This document shows, piece by piece, positions 25,665 to 34,860 of a stretch of DNA of 64,000 nucleotides. Numbering within the stretch: position 1 is the first letter of the stretch; each line of letters starts with the position of its first letter. Under the pieces are notes generated by a model. The model was not told the origin of the DNA. It worked only from the letters and a program-made list of their open reading frames with translations, and did no database searches. Origin of the DNA: Paractinoplanes atraurantiacus (GTDB lineage: Bacteria; Actinomycetota; Actinomycetes; Mycobacteriales; Micromonosporaceae); NCBI RefSeq assembly GCF_900215205.1, contig NZ_OBDY01000022.1:1-64000 (forward strand). The letters run 5' to 3'. The position numbers were made by a program, and so were the translations under genes.

Positions 25665-27155
25665 GTGGATCAGCCCTCGATCAGCAGTTTGGCCGGCCGT
25701 TACAAGCTCCTGAGCCCGCTCGGGCAGGGCGGGATGGGAAGGGTCTGGAAGGCGCACGACCAACTGCTCGGGCGGGATGTGGCGCTCAAGGAGATCGCGC
25801 CGGACGGGGTGAGCGCGGCTGAGCTGGGCGACCTGCGCGAGCGCGCCATCCGGGAGGCAAGGGCCATCGCCCGGATCGACCATCCCCACGTCGTACGGAT
25901 CTTCGACGTGGTGGAGCACGAAGGCTCGCCGTGGATCGTGATGGAGCTGATCCGGGCCCGATCGCTGTTCGACGTGGTGAACGAGGACGGGCCGCTGGAG
26001 CCGGCCCGGGTGGCCCGGATCGGGCTTGACGTGCTGGGCGCGTTGCGGGCCGCTCATCGCGCCGGGATCCTGCACCGTGACGTGAAACCGGCCAACGTGC
26101 TGGTCGGCGTGGGCGGCCGGGTGGTGCTGACCGACTTCGGCCTGGCGATGACGGCCGGCGACTCGGCGATGACCCGGACCGGGGTGATGCTCGGCTCCCC
26201 GTCGTACCTGGCCCCGGAACGGGCCCGCGACGAGCCGGCGTCGGCGAAATCGGACCTGTGGTCGCTGGGCGCGACGATGTTCGCCGCGGTCGAGGGCAAG
26301 CCGCCGTACCAGCGCTCCTCCCCCATGACGACGCTGGCCGCCCTGATGGTGGACCCGCCGGCGACCCCGGAACGGGCCGGCCTGCTGGAGCCGGTCCTGG
26401 AGGCGCTCCTGGAGAAGGACCCGGCCGCCCGGGCCACCGCCGAGGAGGCAGCCGACCTCCTGCACTACGTCCTGGCGGAGGCGTCGCCACCGCAGCCCTC
26501 CGTGGCCGCGGTGCTCTCCCACCGCGGCGTGCGGGAGCCGGTGGCGCAGCCGCTGTCGAGCGCGGAGACGTCCGGCGTACCGGCAGTGACCGGTGCCACT
26601 ACGCCCAGCCGCCGGGCGGTGGCTCTGCCACCGCCCGCGAAGGCTTCTTACGCGCCCAGCGGGCGGCCGCCGAGCGCCAAGCCGTCCAAGTCTGGGCAAG
26701 TGAGCGCGCAGGCCGCACCGAGCGCGACGCCGGCCCCGGTCAAGGCCACGACGACCGTGGCGCCCAAGCCTGCTCCCGTGGTGGTGAGCTTCGAAGCCGA
26801 GAGCTACACCGACAACCACGGCACCGAGGATTCGTTCCCGGACGGGGCCAGCGGCGGCCGCGTGGTCGGCAAGACCGACAACGGCGACTACGTCGGGTAC
26901 GGGAACCGCTCGCTGGCGGGCATGCGCAAGGTGAGCCTGCGCTACGCGGCGGGCGACGGCGCCACCGAGGTCGCCATCCGTGCCGGGTCCGGCTCCGGCG
27001 CGGAGCTGGCCCGGGTGACGTTGCCCGGCACCGGGAACTTCCAGACCTACGCGACCGTGACGGCCACGCTCACCGCGGCCGGATCCGGAGCACCGTATCT
27101 GGTCTTCCTCGGCCCCAAAGCCTCCGACATCGATGTCGTGACGCTGTCCACATAG
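25665..27155 (+). CDS. Ser/Thr protein kinase with C-terminal CBM6-like domain
   Basis: This 496-residue protein has a complete Hanks-type kinase domain at about residues 12-275: GQGGMGRV loop, ALKE (Lys42), HRDVKPAN catalytic loop (137-144) and DFGLA. A Pro/Ser/Ala-rich linker covers about 280-375. The C-terminal 120 residues (VVSFEAESYTDNHGTEDSFP, then GRVVGKTDNGDYVGYGN) have the beta-sandwich pattern of CBM6/35 carbohydrate modules. I see no hydrophobic segment long enough for a membrane helix between kinase and CBM, which is unusual. The start is GTG 25665 after the terminator. Own transcript likely. Confidence 0.88.
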   Translation: MDQPSISSLAGRYKLLSPLGQGGMGRVWKAHDQLLGRDVALKEIAPDGVSAAELGDLRERAIREARAIARIDHPHVVRIFDVVEHEGSPWIVMELIRARSLFDVVNEDGPLEPARVARIGLDVLGALRAAHRAGILHRDVKPANVLVGVGGRVVLTDFGLAMTAGDSAMTRTGVMLGSPSYLAPERARDEPASAKSDLWSLGATMFAAVEGKPPYQRSSPMTTLAALMVDPPATPERAGLLEPVLEALLEKDPAARATAEEAADLLHYVLAEASPPQPSVAAVLSHRGVREPVAQPLSSAETSGVPAVTGATTPSRRAVALPPPAKASYAPSGRPPSAKPSKSGQVSAQAAPSATPAPVKATTTVAPKPAPVVVSFEAESYTDNHGTEDSFPDGASGGRVVGKTDNGDYVGYGNRSLAGMRKVSLRYAAGDGATEVAIRAGSGSGAELARVTLPGTGNFQTYATVTATLTAAGSGAPYLVFLGPKASDIDVVTLST

Positions 27156-27176
27156 CCGCGCCGGGCGCGCCTGTGC

Positions 27177-27208
27177 CAAGATCCTCCGGGCCGGGACGGC
27201 GGATCTTG
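27177..27208 (+). terminator. Stem-loop after the kinase gene
   Basis: CAAGATCC-T-CCG and CGG-C-GGATCTTG form an interrupted 11-pair stem with an 8-base loop, 22 bases after the kinase stop. Probable terminator; no T-run. Confidence 0.6.
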
Positions 27209-27276
27209 ATACGACCGGCTACTCTCCCGGGCCGTAAGTGAGAATTCTTCACGTTGAGCACGGCAGGAAGAGAACG

Positions 27277-29652
27277 GTGACCGTACTCGCGGAAAAGATC
27301 GCGCCCGCTCCGCTCGCCCCGGCACCGGAACGGCCGCCCGGCCGGCGTTTCCGGCCATCGGCCGGCTGGCTTCCCTTCCTGCTCGTCGTCGCGGCCGTCG
27401 CGCTGACGCTGGACCACTACGGCGTCGCGCCCGCCGAGACCGCCACGTTCGCCGGGTACACGCTCTTCGCCAACACCCTGCCGGGCTTGCTCATCTGGCG
27501 GTCGGTGCGCGGGCGGGCCGACTACCTGCCCCTGGACGCGGCCCTGGGCACGGTCGCCGGTTTCATCGTCGAGTTGCCCCTCTACATGCTTGTGCGGCAG
27601 CTCGATGTCCCGTACGCCATCGGGGTCTGGCCTTTGATGGTCCTGGTCCTGTTCGCCGTCGTGCCCCGGCTGCGGCGGCATTGGCGCGGCGGTGGCCGGC
27701 GCCTGCCGCTCGGCACGTCGTGGACCGTGGCGGTCAGCTTCCTCTGGATCCTCGCGCTGGTCGCCTTCTCGACGCTGCGCTCGAACGGCTTGAGCGAACC
27801 GCTCAACGGCGCCATGAGCGTGGACTTCCCGTTCCAGTTCGCGCTGGCCGGCGAGTTCAAGCATCCGGTGCCGCTGAACACGCCGTGGGTGACCGGCATC
27901 GGCCTGAACTACCACTGGTACGTCTACGCGCACGCCGCCGCCGCGAGCTGGCTCACCGGGATCGAGCCGCAGACGCTGATCCTGCGCCTGCTGCCCCTTC
28001 CCATGGTGGCCGCTTTCCTACTCGCCCTGGTGGCCGCGGTACGGCAGATCACCGGCCGCTTCTGGCCGGGCAACGTGGCCGTCCTGCTGATGCTGGCCGG
28101 AACTTCGGTCAACCCGTTCTCGTGGACCGGATCACCTTTCCTCAGCGGCATCATCACCACGAATCTGTTCGTGAGCCCGACACAGACGTACGCGGCGCTG
28201 TTCTTCGCGGCCGTCGTCCTCCACCTGGCCGTGCTGTTCCAGCTCGACCGGAAAGCCTTGCGGCGCCCCATGCCGTGGGCCGTGCTGACCGTTCTGATGG
28301 GCGCGCTGGCCGGCGCCAAGGCGACGTTCATCCCGATGGTGTTGTGCGGCCTGCTGCTGGCCGTGGTCCTGCGCGGCGTGTTCACGCGCAGGCTCGGACC
28401 GGAGCTGCCCGTGCTCGGGATCACGTTGCTGTGGTTCGCGTTCGCGCAATTCGTGCTCTACGGCTCGGGTTCGCAGGGCGCCGTGGTCAATCCATTTCAG
28501 ACAGTCAAATGGAGCCCGGTCGGTCAAGCCGTGATGGGCCTTCCCGACGAGGCCGATCAGTGGCCGCCGATGCTGGCGCTCACCGGTTTCGGCATCCTGG
28601 CCACCGCGTTCGGCTGGGCCGGGATGGCCGGTCTGCTGCGCCGCGGATGGCGCTCGAACCCGATAGTGCACGTGATGCTGGGCTTCGCGGCGGCCGGCAC
28701 CGGCGGCATGTGGCTGGTCGCGCATCCCGGCCTGAGCCAGACGTACTTCGCCCAGTCGGCCACGCCCTACCTGGCCATGGCGTCGGCGGTCGGCCTGGCC
28801 GCGCTCATCCCGGCCGGCCGGCGGGCGCCGAGAAAATTCATCTGGCTTGGTGTGTACGGGGTGACGGCCGCCGTCGCGGGTCTGCTCGTGATCCGGTCGA
28901 CGGCCGGGGCGGACGCTCCCGCGTCGATGTTCGGCGGTTTCCCGTTGCGGAGCGTCGTCATGGCGTACACCTGGACGGTCTCGCTCGTCGCCGTCGTCGG
29001 CGTGACGGTGGCGCTGATCGCCTGGCGGGTGCGGCTGCCCCGGCGGCTCACCGTGGCGGTGCTGGCCCTGACCGTCCTGAGCACCGCGGTGGCCAGCGGC
29101 CTCATCGGCAGTACCCGCTATCTGGCCACCTCGGCCACGGCGCAGGAGCCGGCGCGCCTCAGCACGTTCCCGCGCGGCGCGCTCGAGGCCGGCCGCTGGC
29201 TGCGTGACCATTCCGGCCCGCGCGACGTGGTGGCCACCAACAGCCATTGCCGCCAGAACATCCACGGCTGCGACAGCCGGGACTTCTGGCTGGCCGCCTA
29301 TTCGGAACGCCAGATCGTGGTCGAGGGCTGGAGCTACACCGAGCCGGCCTTCGCCTCCGGCGGCCTGTGGGACGGCACGCTGTCCCGCTCCCCGTTCTGG
29401 GACCAGGCCCTTCTGGCCGAGAACGACGCCTTGTTCTACGTACCGACCGCCGAGAACGTGGCCGCGTTCACCACCGCCCACAACGTCCGCTGGCTGGTGG
29501 CCGTCGACTGGACCCAGGACCCGACCGACATCGGCCGAACCCGTTTCCTCAACGCCGATCCGGCTCTTGCCGACTTCGCCACCGAGCGCTTCCGGTCCGG
29601 CGCCATCACCGTCTACGAGGTATCGCCGGCTCCTTCGGAAAGTCTTCGATGA
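27277..29652 (+). CDS. Large polytopic membrane protein, glycosyltransferase-C-like
   Basis: A 791-residue protein with about 14 to 16 hydrophobic helices over residues 30-600 and a soluble C-terminal domain of about 180 residues that starts near FPRGALEAGRWLRDHSGPRD. This layout, with the WLRDHSGPRDVVATN-type segment, occurs in actinobacterial GT-C-like membrane proteins with unknown substrates. No catalytic motif can be named with confidence. GTG 27277 is chosen because AGGAAGAG lies 6 bases upstream; an in-frame GTG at 27238 is the alternative. Its last 47 bases overlap the convergent gene ending at 29606. Confidence 0.75.
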   Translation: MTVLAEKIAPAPLAPAPERPPGRRFRPSAGWLPFLLVVAAVALTLDHYGVAPAETATFAGYTLFANTLPGLLIWRSVRGRADYLPLDAALGTVAGFIVELPLYMLVRQLDVPYAIGVWPLMVLVLFAVVPRLRRHWRGGGRRLPLGTSWTVAVSFLWILALVAFSTLRSNGLSEPLNGAMSVDFPFQFALAGEFKHPVPLNTPWVTGIGLNYHWYVYAHAAAASWLTGIEPQTLILRLLPLPMVAAFLLALVAAVRQITGRFWPGNVAVLLMLAGTSVNPFSWTGSPFLSGIITTNLFVSPTQTYAALFFAAVVLHLAVLFQLDRKALRRPMPWAVLTVLMGALAGAKATFIPMVLCGLLLAVVLRGVFTRRLGPELPVLGITLLWFAFAQFVLYGSGSQGAVVNPFQTVKWSPVGQAVMGLPDEADQWPPMLALTGFGILATAFGWAGMAGLLRRGWRSNPIVHVMLGFAAAGTGGMWLVAHPGLSQTYFAQSATPYLAMASAVGLAALIPAGRRAPRKFIWLGVYGVTAAVAGLLVIRSTAGADAPASMFGGFPLRSVVMAYTWTVSLVAVVGVTVALIAWRVRLPRRLTVAVLALTVLSTAVASGLIGSTRYLATSATAQEPARLSTFPRGALEAGRWLRDHSGPRDVVATNSHCRQNIHGCDSRDFWLAAYSERQIVVEGWSYTEPAFASGGLWDGTLSRSPFWDQALLAENDALFYVPTAENVAAFTTAHNVRWLVAVDWTQDPTDIGRTRFLNADPALADFATERFRSGAITVYEVSPAPSESLR

Positions 29653-30436
29653 TGTCGGCGTCCGGAGCGGTCGCCCCGGACGCCGAGAACATCAGACCGA
29701 CGGCACCCAACAGCAGGGCCGAGACGGCCAGGAACACGTCCAGCGCGCGTGGCGAGAGCAGCAACGTCGGCGATCGCGTTCCCAGGTCCCCCGCGACCAG
29801 CGCGGCAACGCCGGACGCGAGTATCACCAGAATCGGCGCCCAGACCCGACACCGCTCGGCATACGCGGCCATGACCGCTTGCACGCGAGAAGTCAGCGAC
29901 ACGGCCAGCACCAATCCGAGCGCCACCGTCAGCCCGGCGCCGAGCGGCGGTATCGCGGCGACACAGGGCTCGCCGCGAAAGGCTGCCCGCATGGCTTCGG
30001 TGTCGGCGGCGCCCTGAGCAACGAAGTACATGGCCAGTGCGGGAAACACCACTACGCCCGCGACTCGCGCCGCACGCGCGGCGACAGGATCCACGCCGGC
30101 CCGGCGCATGAGAACGGCAACGCCTTGAAACAGGGCGACGACCGCCAGTCCGAAGGCAAGACCATCGATCAACTCGACCGTCGCCGCCCTGGCTCGGGCC
30201 GCCTCCATGTCCTCACCGGCGAGCAGGGAGTACAGCAGCGTCGTGACGATCAGAGCGATCAACGCGCTCAGCAGGGTCAGGGAGGCGCCGGCGCTCCAAC
30301 TGGGCGTCCGGGTCGAGCCGCTTCCGGGCGCCAAAATGAGAACCAGCGCGGCGAAGGCGAATCCCGCGAGAACGCCGGTCATCTGGCCGTAGTTCTCCGC
30401 GATCGTTGCGAGGTCGACAAGCGGTGTGCAGGACAC
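29606..30436 (-). CDS. Multi-pass membrane protein of unknown function
   Basis: A 276-residue protein with about seven hydrophobic helices (for example residues 18-37, 48-68, 90-110, 125-142, 163-183, 200-217, 230-250) and a short acidic tail, DIIEDFPKEPAIPRRR. The start is GTG. Its 3' end overlaps the convergent membrane gene by 47 bases, which makes mutual antisense effects possible. Family not recognised. Confidence 0.65.
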   Translation of the reverse strand: MSCTPLVDLATIAENYGQMTGVLAGFAFAALVLILAPGSGSTRTPSWSAGASLTLLSALIALIVTTLLYSLLAGEDMEAARARAATVELIDGLAFGLAVVALFQGVAVLMRRAGVDPVAARAARVAGVVVFPALAMYFVAQGAADTEAMRAAFRGEPCVAAIPPLGAGLTVALGLVLAVSLTSRVQAVMAAYAERCRVWAPILVILASGVAALVAGDLGTRSPTLLLSPRALDVFLAVSALLLGAVGLMFSASGATAPDADIIEDFPKEPAIPRRR

Positions 30437-30524
30437 CGCGCCACCATGCCGCGCGCCCAGGGGCGCCGCTAGTACGCGGCCGCGAACCGGACGTCGGGCG
30501 CCGGCTCGGTGCGCCCGGTTGCGG

Positions 30525-33251
30525 CTACGAGTTCTCCTGGCGCTGGGCCAGCTCCGCCAGCTCGGCCCGGCCCGCGGTGCCGGTCTTGCGGAGCATGTTC
30601 GAAACGTGCACGCTCACCGTCTTCTCGCTCAGCACCAGCGCCCGCGCGATCTCGGCGTAGGTCCGCCCCGCGACGAGGTGGGACAGGACCTCGCGTTCGC
30701 GCGCGGTCAGTCCCGGAATCGTGTCGCCGGCCGCCGCTGGTTCCGCCGCGACCGTCAGTGGCACGTGGGCGTTGCGGGCCAGGAGGTCGATGCTCGCCAG
30801 CAGCGGCGCCGCCCCCAGGTCCAGCGCCAGTTCGTGCGCGCGCCGCAGCGCCGCCGTCCCCCGCCTGCGGTCCACCCGGCCGCGCAGGGATGTCTGAGCC
30901 TCGCGCCATCGGCAGTACGCCTCGTCCCACGGTGCGATGGCCGTGCGGCACGCCTCGGCGGCCCGGTGCCAGGCGGCCGGCTCGCCGGGGTCGCGCCGGG
31001 CGCGCAGCGTCTCGGCCTCGGTCAGGTCCTGCATGGCGGCGATCCGCCGTGCCTCGAACTGCGCACTCGCGCCCCGGTCGACGACGACGGCCGGGCAGCG
31101 CTCGCGGAGGTCGCGGAGCCGGTCGAGCTCGGCGGCCGGGTCGGCGCCCCCGTCACGGCAGGCCTGTGCTCGGTCGGCCAGGGCCCGCACGGCCAGCGGC
31201 AGCAGAAGGTCCACGTCCAGCGGCGGCGGGGCCATCTCGAGGCCGTGCAGCGCGTACGTCAGCGCTCGCTCGGTGTCGCCGACGGTCACGGCGAGCTCCG
31301 CCCGCACCGCGTCGAACGGGAACGGCAGAAAGCCGGCCGAGTCCGCGATCAGCTCCTCCGCGCGGCGGGCGTGGGCCTCGGCTTCGGCCGCCCGCCCCTG
31401 ACGGCAGGCGAGCAGGGCGGCGGTGTGCCGGCCCCGCGCGTCGGCCAGCGGGCTGGGCCGGGCGCCGAGCGTGACCCGGAGCCGCTCGACGCAGCCGCGC
31501 CAGTCACCGACGATCAGCAGGTGCTGAGCCTCGAGCGAGCACACCTCCGACACCTGGGCGTGTGGAGCGCCCGCGCGTTCGAGCAGCTGACGACACTCCC
31601 GGAGCACGTCGACGACGGCCCGGAAGCTCGGACCGTCGGTGTTGTTGACGATCCAATAGGTGGCCTCGACCGCCCGCGCGAAGTCGCCGCGGCTCATCGC
31701 CAGCGCGAAGGCTTCCCGGGCCGCCGCCGCCCCGGCGACCAGGTCACCTTCGACCGCGCGGGCGTGCGAGACGGCCACCAGGGCCTCCGTGATCGCGTCG
31801 GGCCAACCGCCGGCGCGCGCGAGCCGCAGCGCCTCGTCGGCCCTGTCGGCGGCGCCGTCGACCGCGTGCCACAACCGCGCGTAGGCGGCCGTCGCGAGCG
31901 CCAGCGCGTGTTCGCGGCTGCGCGGGTGTGCCGCCGACAAACGCTCAGCTTCCGCCGCGTCGGCCAGCACGATGAGACCGCGACCGGCCACGGGTCCGCG
32001 CTTCGTCCGCCGCGCCAATAGCTCGGCCGCCGTCAGGGGCCGCGCCGCCCGGTCGACGTGCTCGAGCAGTTCGTCGATCGCCTCGAGCTCGTCCACGGCC
32101 CGGCCCGCCGCGTGAGCGGCTTCCCGGATCCGGTGCAGTATCTCCTCCGCGTGCGCGCTGTCGTCCGCGTGCAGCCGGAGGGCGCGGCGGAGCAAGCGGA
32201 TGGTTTCGGCTCCCCCTCCGGCCGCGTCGGCGGCCGTCAAAGCCCATTCGTAGGCCTCGTCGGTCATCCCGGCCTCGAAGTAGTGGTCGGCGCGGGCGAT
32301 CGGATCGCCGGCGGTCGCGGCGAGCGCGGCGTGCCGGGCCCGGCGCTCCTCCGGCAGCAGACTGTCGGCCAGCACTTCGGCGAGCAGCGGATGAGCGAAC
32401 CAGTAGCGCCCGTCGGCGGTGGCGGTCAGCACGCCCGCGTCCACGGCCTCACGGAGCGCGGGCAAGGAGAAGGAGCCCGACCGCGACGGCTGACCGGCGG
32501 TGGCGAGTTCCATGGTCAGCTCCCGGGCCGGTGCGGGCAGATCGCGCCACGTCCGGGCCAGGGCGCCGCGCAATTCGTCCGGGAGATGGGGCGGCAGATG
32601 GCGGGCGTCCGGGTCCAGACCACGGATCAAAAGCTTCGTCAGGTACGGATTCCCGGCGCTGCGGGCGAACACCTCATCCACCAGCGACTCGTGTGGTGGG
32701 CGGGCCAGCAGCGCGGTCATCTGCTCGTGGGTCTCGGGGCGGTCCAGGCGGCGCAGCGCCCTCTCCCGTACACCCGGAAGCCGGCGTATGTCGGCCAGCC
32801 AGCGATGCAGCCGGGTCTCCTCGCCGGTTCTCAGGGTGGCCAGCACGGCCAGGCGCCGGTTCGGGCGGCCGGCGATGACGTAGTGCAGGACGTCCAGGGA
32901 GCTCTGATCGGCCCATTGCAGGTCGTCCACCACCAGCGCCGCCGGTTCCCGCTCGGTCAGCCGGTCGAGCCAGGTGTCGAAGGCCAGGACGGCGTCCGGG
33001 GCGTCCAGCGATGGCGGATCGGGGATCGTGCGTAACCCCGTACGCAAGGGAAGAAGTGGCATTGCGAGCGAGCTCAGTGGGAGGCAGGGCGCCCAGATGA
33101 CCCGGACGGCGGTGGTGTCGCAGGCGTCGCGGAGCAGCGTCGTCTTGCCGGCGCCCGCCTCGCCCGAGACCAGCAGCGTGCCGGAGTGGCCCCGGGTGGC
33201 GGCGCCGATCGCCGCGAGCACGGCGGCGGCGTCGTCCGCCCGGCTCCCCAT
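30525..33251 (-). CDS. Large ATP-binding LuxR-family regulator (LAL type)
   Basis: This 908-residue protein has an N-terminal STAND/AAA ATPase with Walker A GEAGAGKTTLL (about residues 30-40) and Walker B ALVVDDLQWAD (about 104-114), a long alpha-helical TPR-like region, and a C-terminal LuxR HTH (LTAREREVLSHLVAGRTYAE, then KTVSVHVSNMLRKTG). It is the second such regulator here; the N-terminal start differs from that at 9773. ATG 33251 begins right before the ATPase domain; the open frame upstream is the shadow of the GGDEF gene. No clear target gene lies beside it. Confidence 0.92.
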   Translation of the reverse strand: MGSRADDAAAVLAAIGAATRGHSGTLLVSGEAGAGKTTLLRDACDTTAVRVIWAPCLPLSSLAMPLLPLRTGLRTIPDPPSLDAPDAVLAFDTWLDRLTEREPAALVVDDLQWADQSSLDVLHYVIAGRPNRRLAVLATLRTGEETRLHRWLADIRRLPGVRERALRRLDRPETHEQMTALLARPPHESLVDEVFARSAGNPYLTKLLIRGLDPDARHLPPHLPDELRGALARTWRDLPAPARELTMELATAGQPSRSGSFSLPALREAVDAGVLTATADGRYWFAHPLLAEVLADSLLPEERRARHAALAATAGDPIARADHYFEAGMTDEAYEWALTAADAAGGGAETIRLLRRALRLHADDSAHAEEILHRIREAAHAAGRAVDELEAIDELLEHVDRAARPLTAAELLARRTKRGPVAGRGLIVLADAAEAERLSAAHPRSREHALALATAAYARLWHAVDGAADRADEALRLARAGGWPDAITEALVAVSHARAVEGDLVAGAAAAREAFALAMSRGDFARAVEATYWIVNNTDGPSFRAVVDVLRECRQLLERAGAPHAQVSEVCSLEAQHLLIVGDWRGCVERLRVTLGARPSPLADARGRHTAALLACRQGRAAEAEAHARRAEELIADSAGFLPFPFDAVRAELAVTVGDTERALTYALHGLEMAPPPLDVDLLLPLAVRALADRAQACRDGGADPAAELDRLRDLRERCPAVVVDRGASAQFEARRIAAMQDLTEAETLRARRDPGEPAAWHRAAEACRTAIAPWDEAYCRWREAQTSLRGRVDRRRGTAALRRAHELALDLGAAPLLASIDLLARNAHVPLTVAAEPAAAGDTIPGLTAREREVLSHLVAGRTYAEIARALVLSEKTVSVHVSNMLRKTGTAGRAELAELAQRQENS

Positions 33252-33310
33252 AGTCCGAGCATCCTCGCCCGCCCGGAACCGTGGAAGCCCCGAACCGGCG
33301 ACGAAGGCGG

Positions 33311-34741
33311 TCAGGCGCGGTTGACCCGGTTGCGGCCGCCGGCTTTGGCCGCGTACATCGCCGAGTCGGCCCGGCGGAGCTCGCCGTCCGGGTCGGCGCC
33401 GGTGGCGGCGGTAATGACGCCGATGCTGGCGCCGATGTAGACCGGGCGGGCCGGAGTGTCGAACGGCTCGGCCAGCGCGTCCAGGATGCGGGTGGCCACC
33501 TTGTCCGCTGTAGCGTCGTCGGTCCAGGGCAGGATCACCGCGAACTCGTCGCCGCCGAGGCGGGCCACCACGTCGCCGGCCCGGATGACGCCGTTGATGC
33601 GCTCGGCCACGGCCACCAGGACCGCGTCGCCCGCCTCGTGGCCGAACGTGTCGTTGACCGGCTTGAAGCCGTCCAGATCGATGTAGAGCAGCGCCGTCGG
33701 GCCCACCGAGTCGTGCAGGGCCGAACCCCAGCGGTCGTGGAAGCGGCGCCGGTTGGCCAGCCCGGTCAGCTGGTCGGTCGTGGCCTGCTCCTCGACCTGG
33801 CGCAGCGCGCCCGACAGCAGCCGCACCAGGCCGTCCAGGCGGGCGATGACCAGCAGGAACAGGACCACGCTGCCGACCACGATGATCGGCACGTCGATGG
33901 TGCGATCGGTCAGCCACTGGATGGCCAGCACCGCGGGCGCGGTCAGGCTGGCCACCGCGAGCCCGATGACCCGCAGCCGGGGCGCCTCGCCCTGGCCGGC
34001 CGGCGGGCTCTTGCGGGACAGCGCCGCCACCGACGGGTGCAGGGCCGCCGCGCCGCCCAGCGCCTGCATGGCCAGCCAGCCCAGATCGACGATGCTTCCG
34101 GGCTCGTAGGTGCCCATCAGGCCGAGCACGGTGTACGCCGTGTCGGCCACCAGCAGCGACAGGATGCTCCCGATGAACAGGAAGAACGCCGGCGGCCGGT
34201 CGCCGCGCCCGGTGACCAGGCGGGCCAGCACGGCCAGCACCAGCAGGTCGGAGGCCGGGTAGGCCAGTGACACCGCGCGCTCGAACGCGTTGAGCGTGTC
34301 GTCACGCACGTACGGAACGATCAGGAAGACCCAGGCCAGCATGGCCGCGCCGGTCGAGAGCACCAGCGCGTCGAGCAGTCCCGGCCGGTCCTTCCCGGGC
34401 CGGCGGGCCCGCACCAGGCCGACCACCGCGATCGCCAGCAGGGCCGCGAAGCTCAGGTAGAACCCGTCGGCCGGCCCCGGGAACATGTCGCCGCCGGTGA
34501 CGAAGACCTGGATCCAGTAGACGAGCTCGCCCAGCGCGAAGCACGCCCGCGCGGCCGCCATGAGATACCAGGGCCAGCGCACGGCCGGCTTGTTGATGCG
34601 GACGCCGACCAGGATCGCCGCCGACGAGGACAGCCCGAGCACGCTGACCAGGACGGTCTGCACGGCCTCGACCGGAACCAGGTAGTAGACGGCCGCGATC
34701 ACCGCGGACACCGCCAGATAGACCTTCCAGGCCTTCGTCAC
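33311..34741 (-). CDS. Membrane GGDEF protein (probable diguanylate cyclase)
   Basis: This 476-residue protein has about ten hydrophobic helices (residues about 8-300) followed by a C-terminal GGDEF domain: TTDQLTGLANRRRFHDRW, LLYIDLDGFKPVNDTFGHEA, and an intact RLGGDEFAVIL catalytic motif. Expected to make cyclic di-GMP from GTP at the membrane in response to a signal sensed by the N-terminal helices. No EAL domain follows. An RxxD inhibitory site is not evident before GGDEF (it would be five residues upstream), so product inhibition may be weak. Confidence 0.9.
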   Translation of the reverse strand: MTKAWKVYLAVSAVIAAVYYLVPVEAVQTVLVSVLGLSSSAAILVGVRINKPAVRWPWYLMAAARACFALGELVYWIQVFVTGGDMFPGPADGFYLSFAALLAIAVVGLVRARRPGKDRPGLLDALVLSTGAAMLAWVFLIVPYVRDDTLNAFERAVSLAYPASDLLVLAVLARLVTGRGDRPPAFFLFIGSILSLLVADTAYTVLGLMGTYEPGSIVDLGWLAMQALGGAAALHPSVAALSRKSPPAGQGEAPRLRVIGLAVASLTAPAVLAIQWLTDRTIDVPIIVVGSVVLFLLVIARLDGLVRLLSGALRQVEEQATTDQLTGLANRRRFHDRWGSALHDSVGPTALLYIDLDGFKPVNDTFGHEAGDAVLVAVAERINGVIRAGDVVARLGGDEFAVILPWTDDATADKVATRILDALAEPFDTPARPVYIGASIGVITAATGADPDGELRRADSAMYAAKAGGRNRVNRA

Positions 34742-34860
34742 GTCGGGGTCATCGGCCGCCCGCGCGAACCCTTGAGGGGAGTGTCGGTCAGACGTTTTCA
34801 GGTTGATCGACGATCACCCGGGTAGGTGCCAGAGTGATCAGAACGCGAAAGGGGTTCACA

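Noticed and set aside
30525..33917. Single 1130-residue fusion of GGDEF and LuxR sequence
   Set aside because: The upstream 220 codons are an out-of-frame reading of the GGDEF gene at 33311-34741; the regulator starts at ATG 33251.
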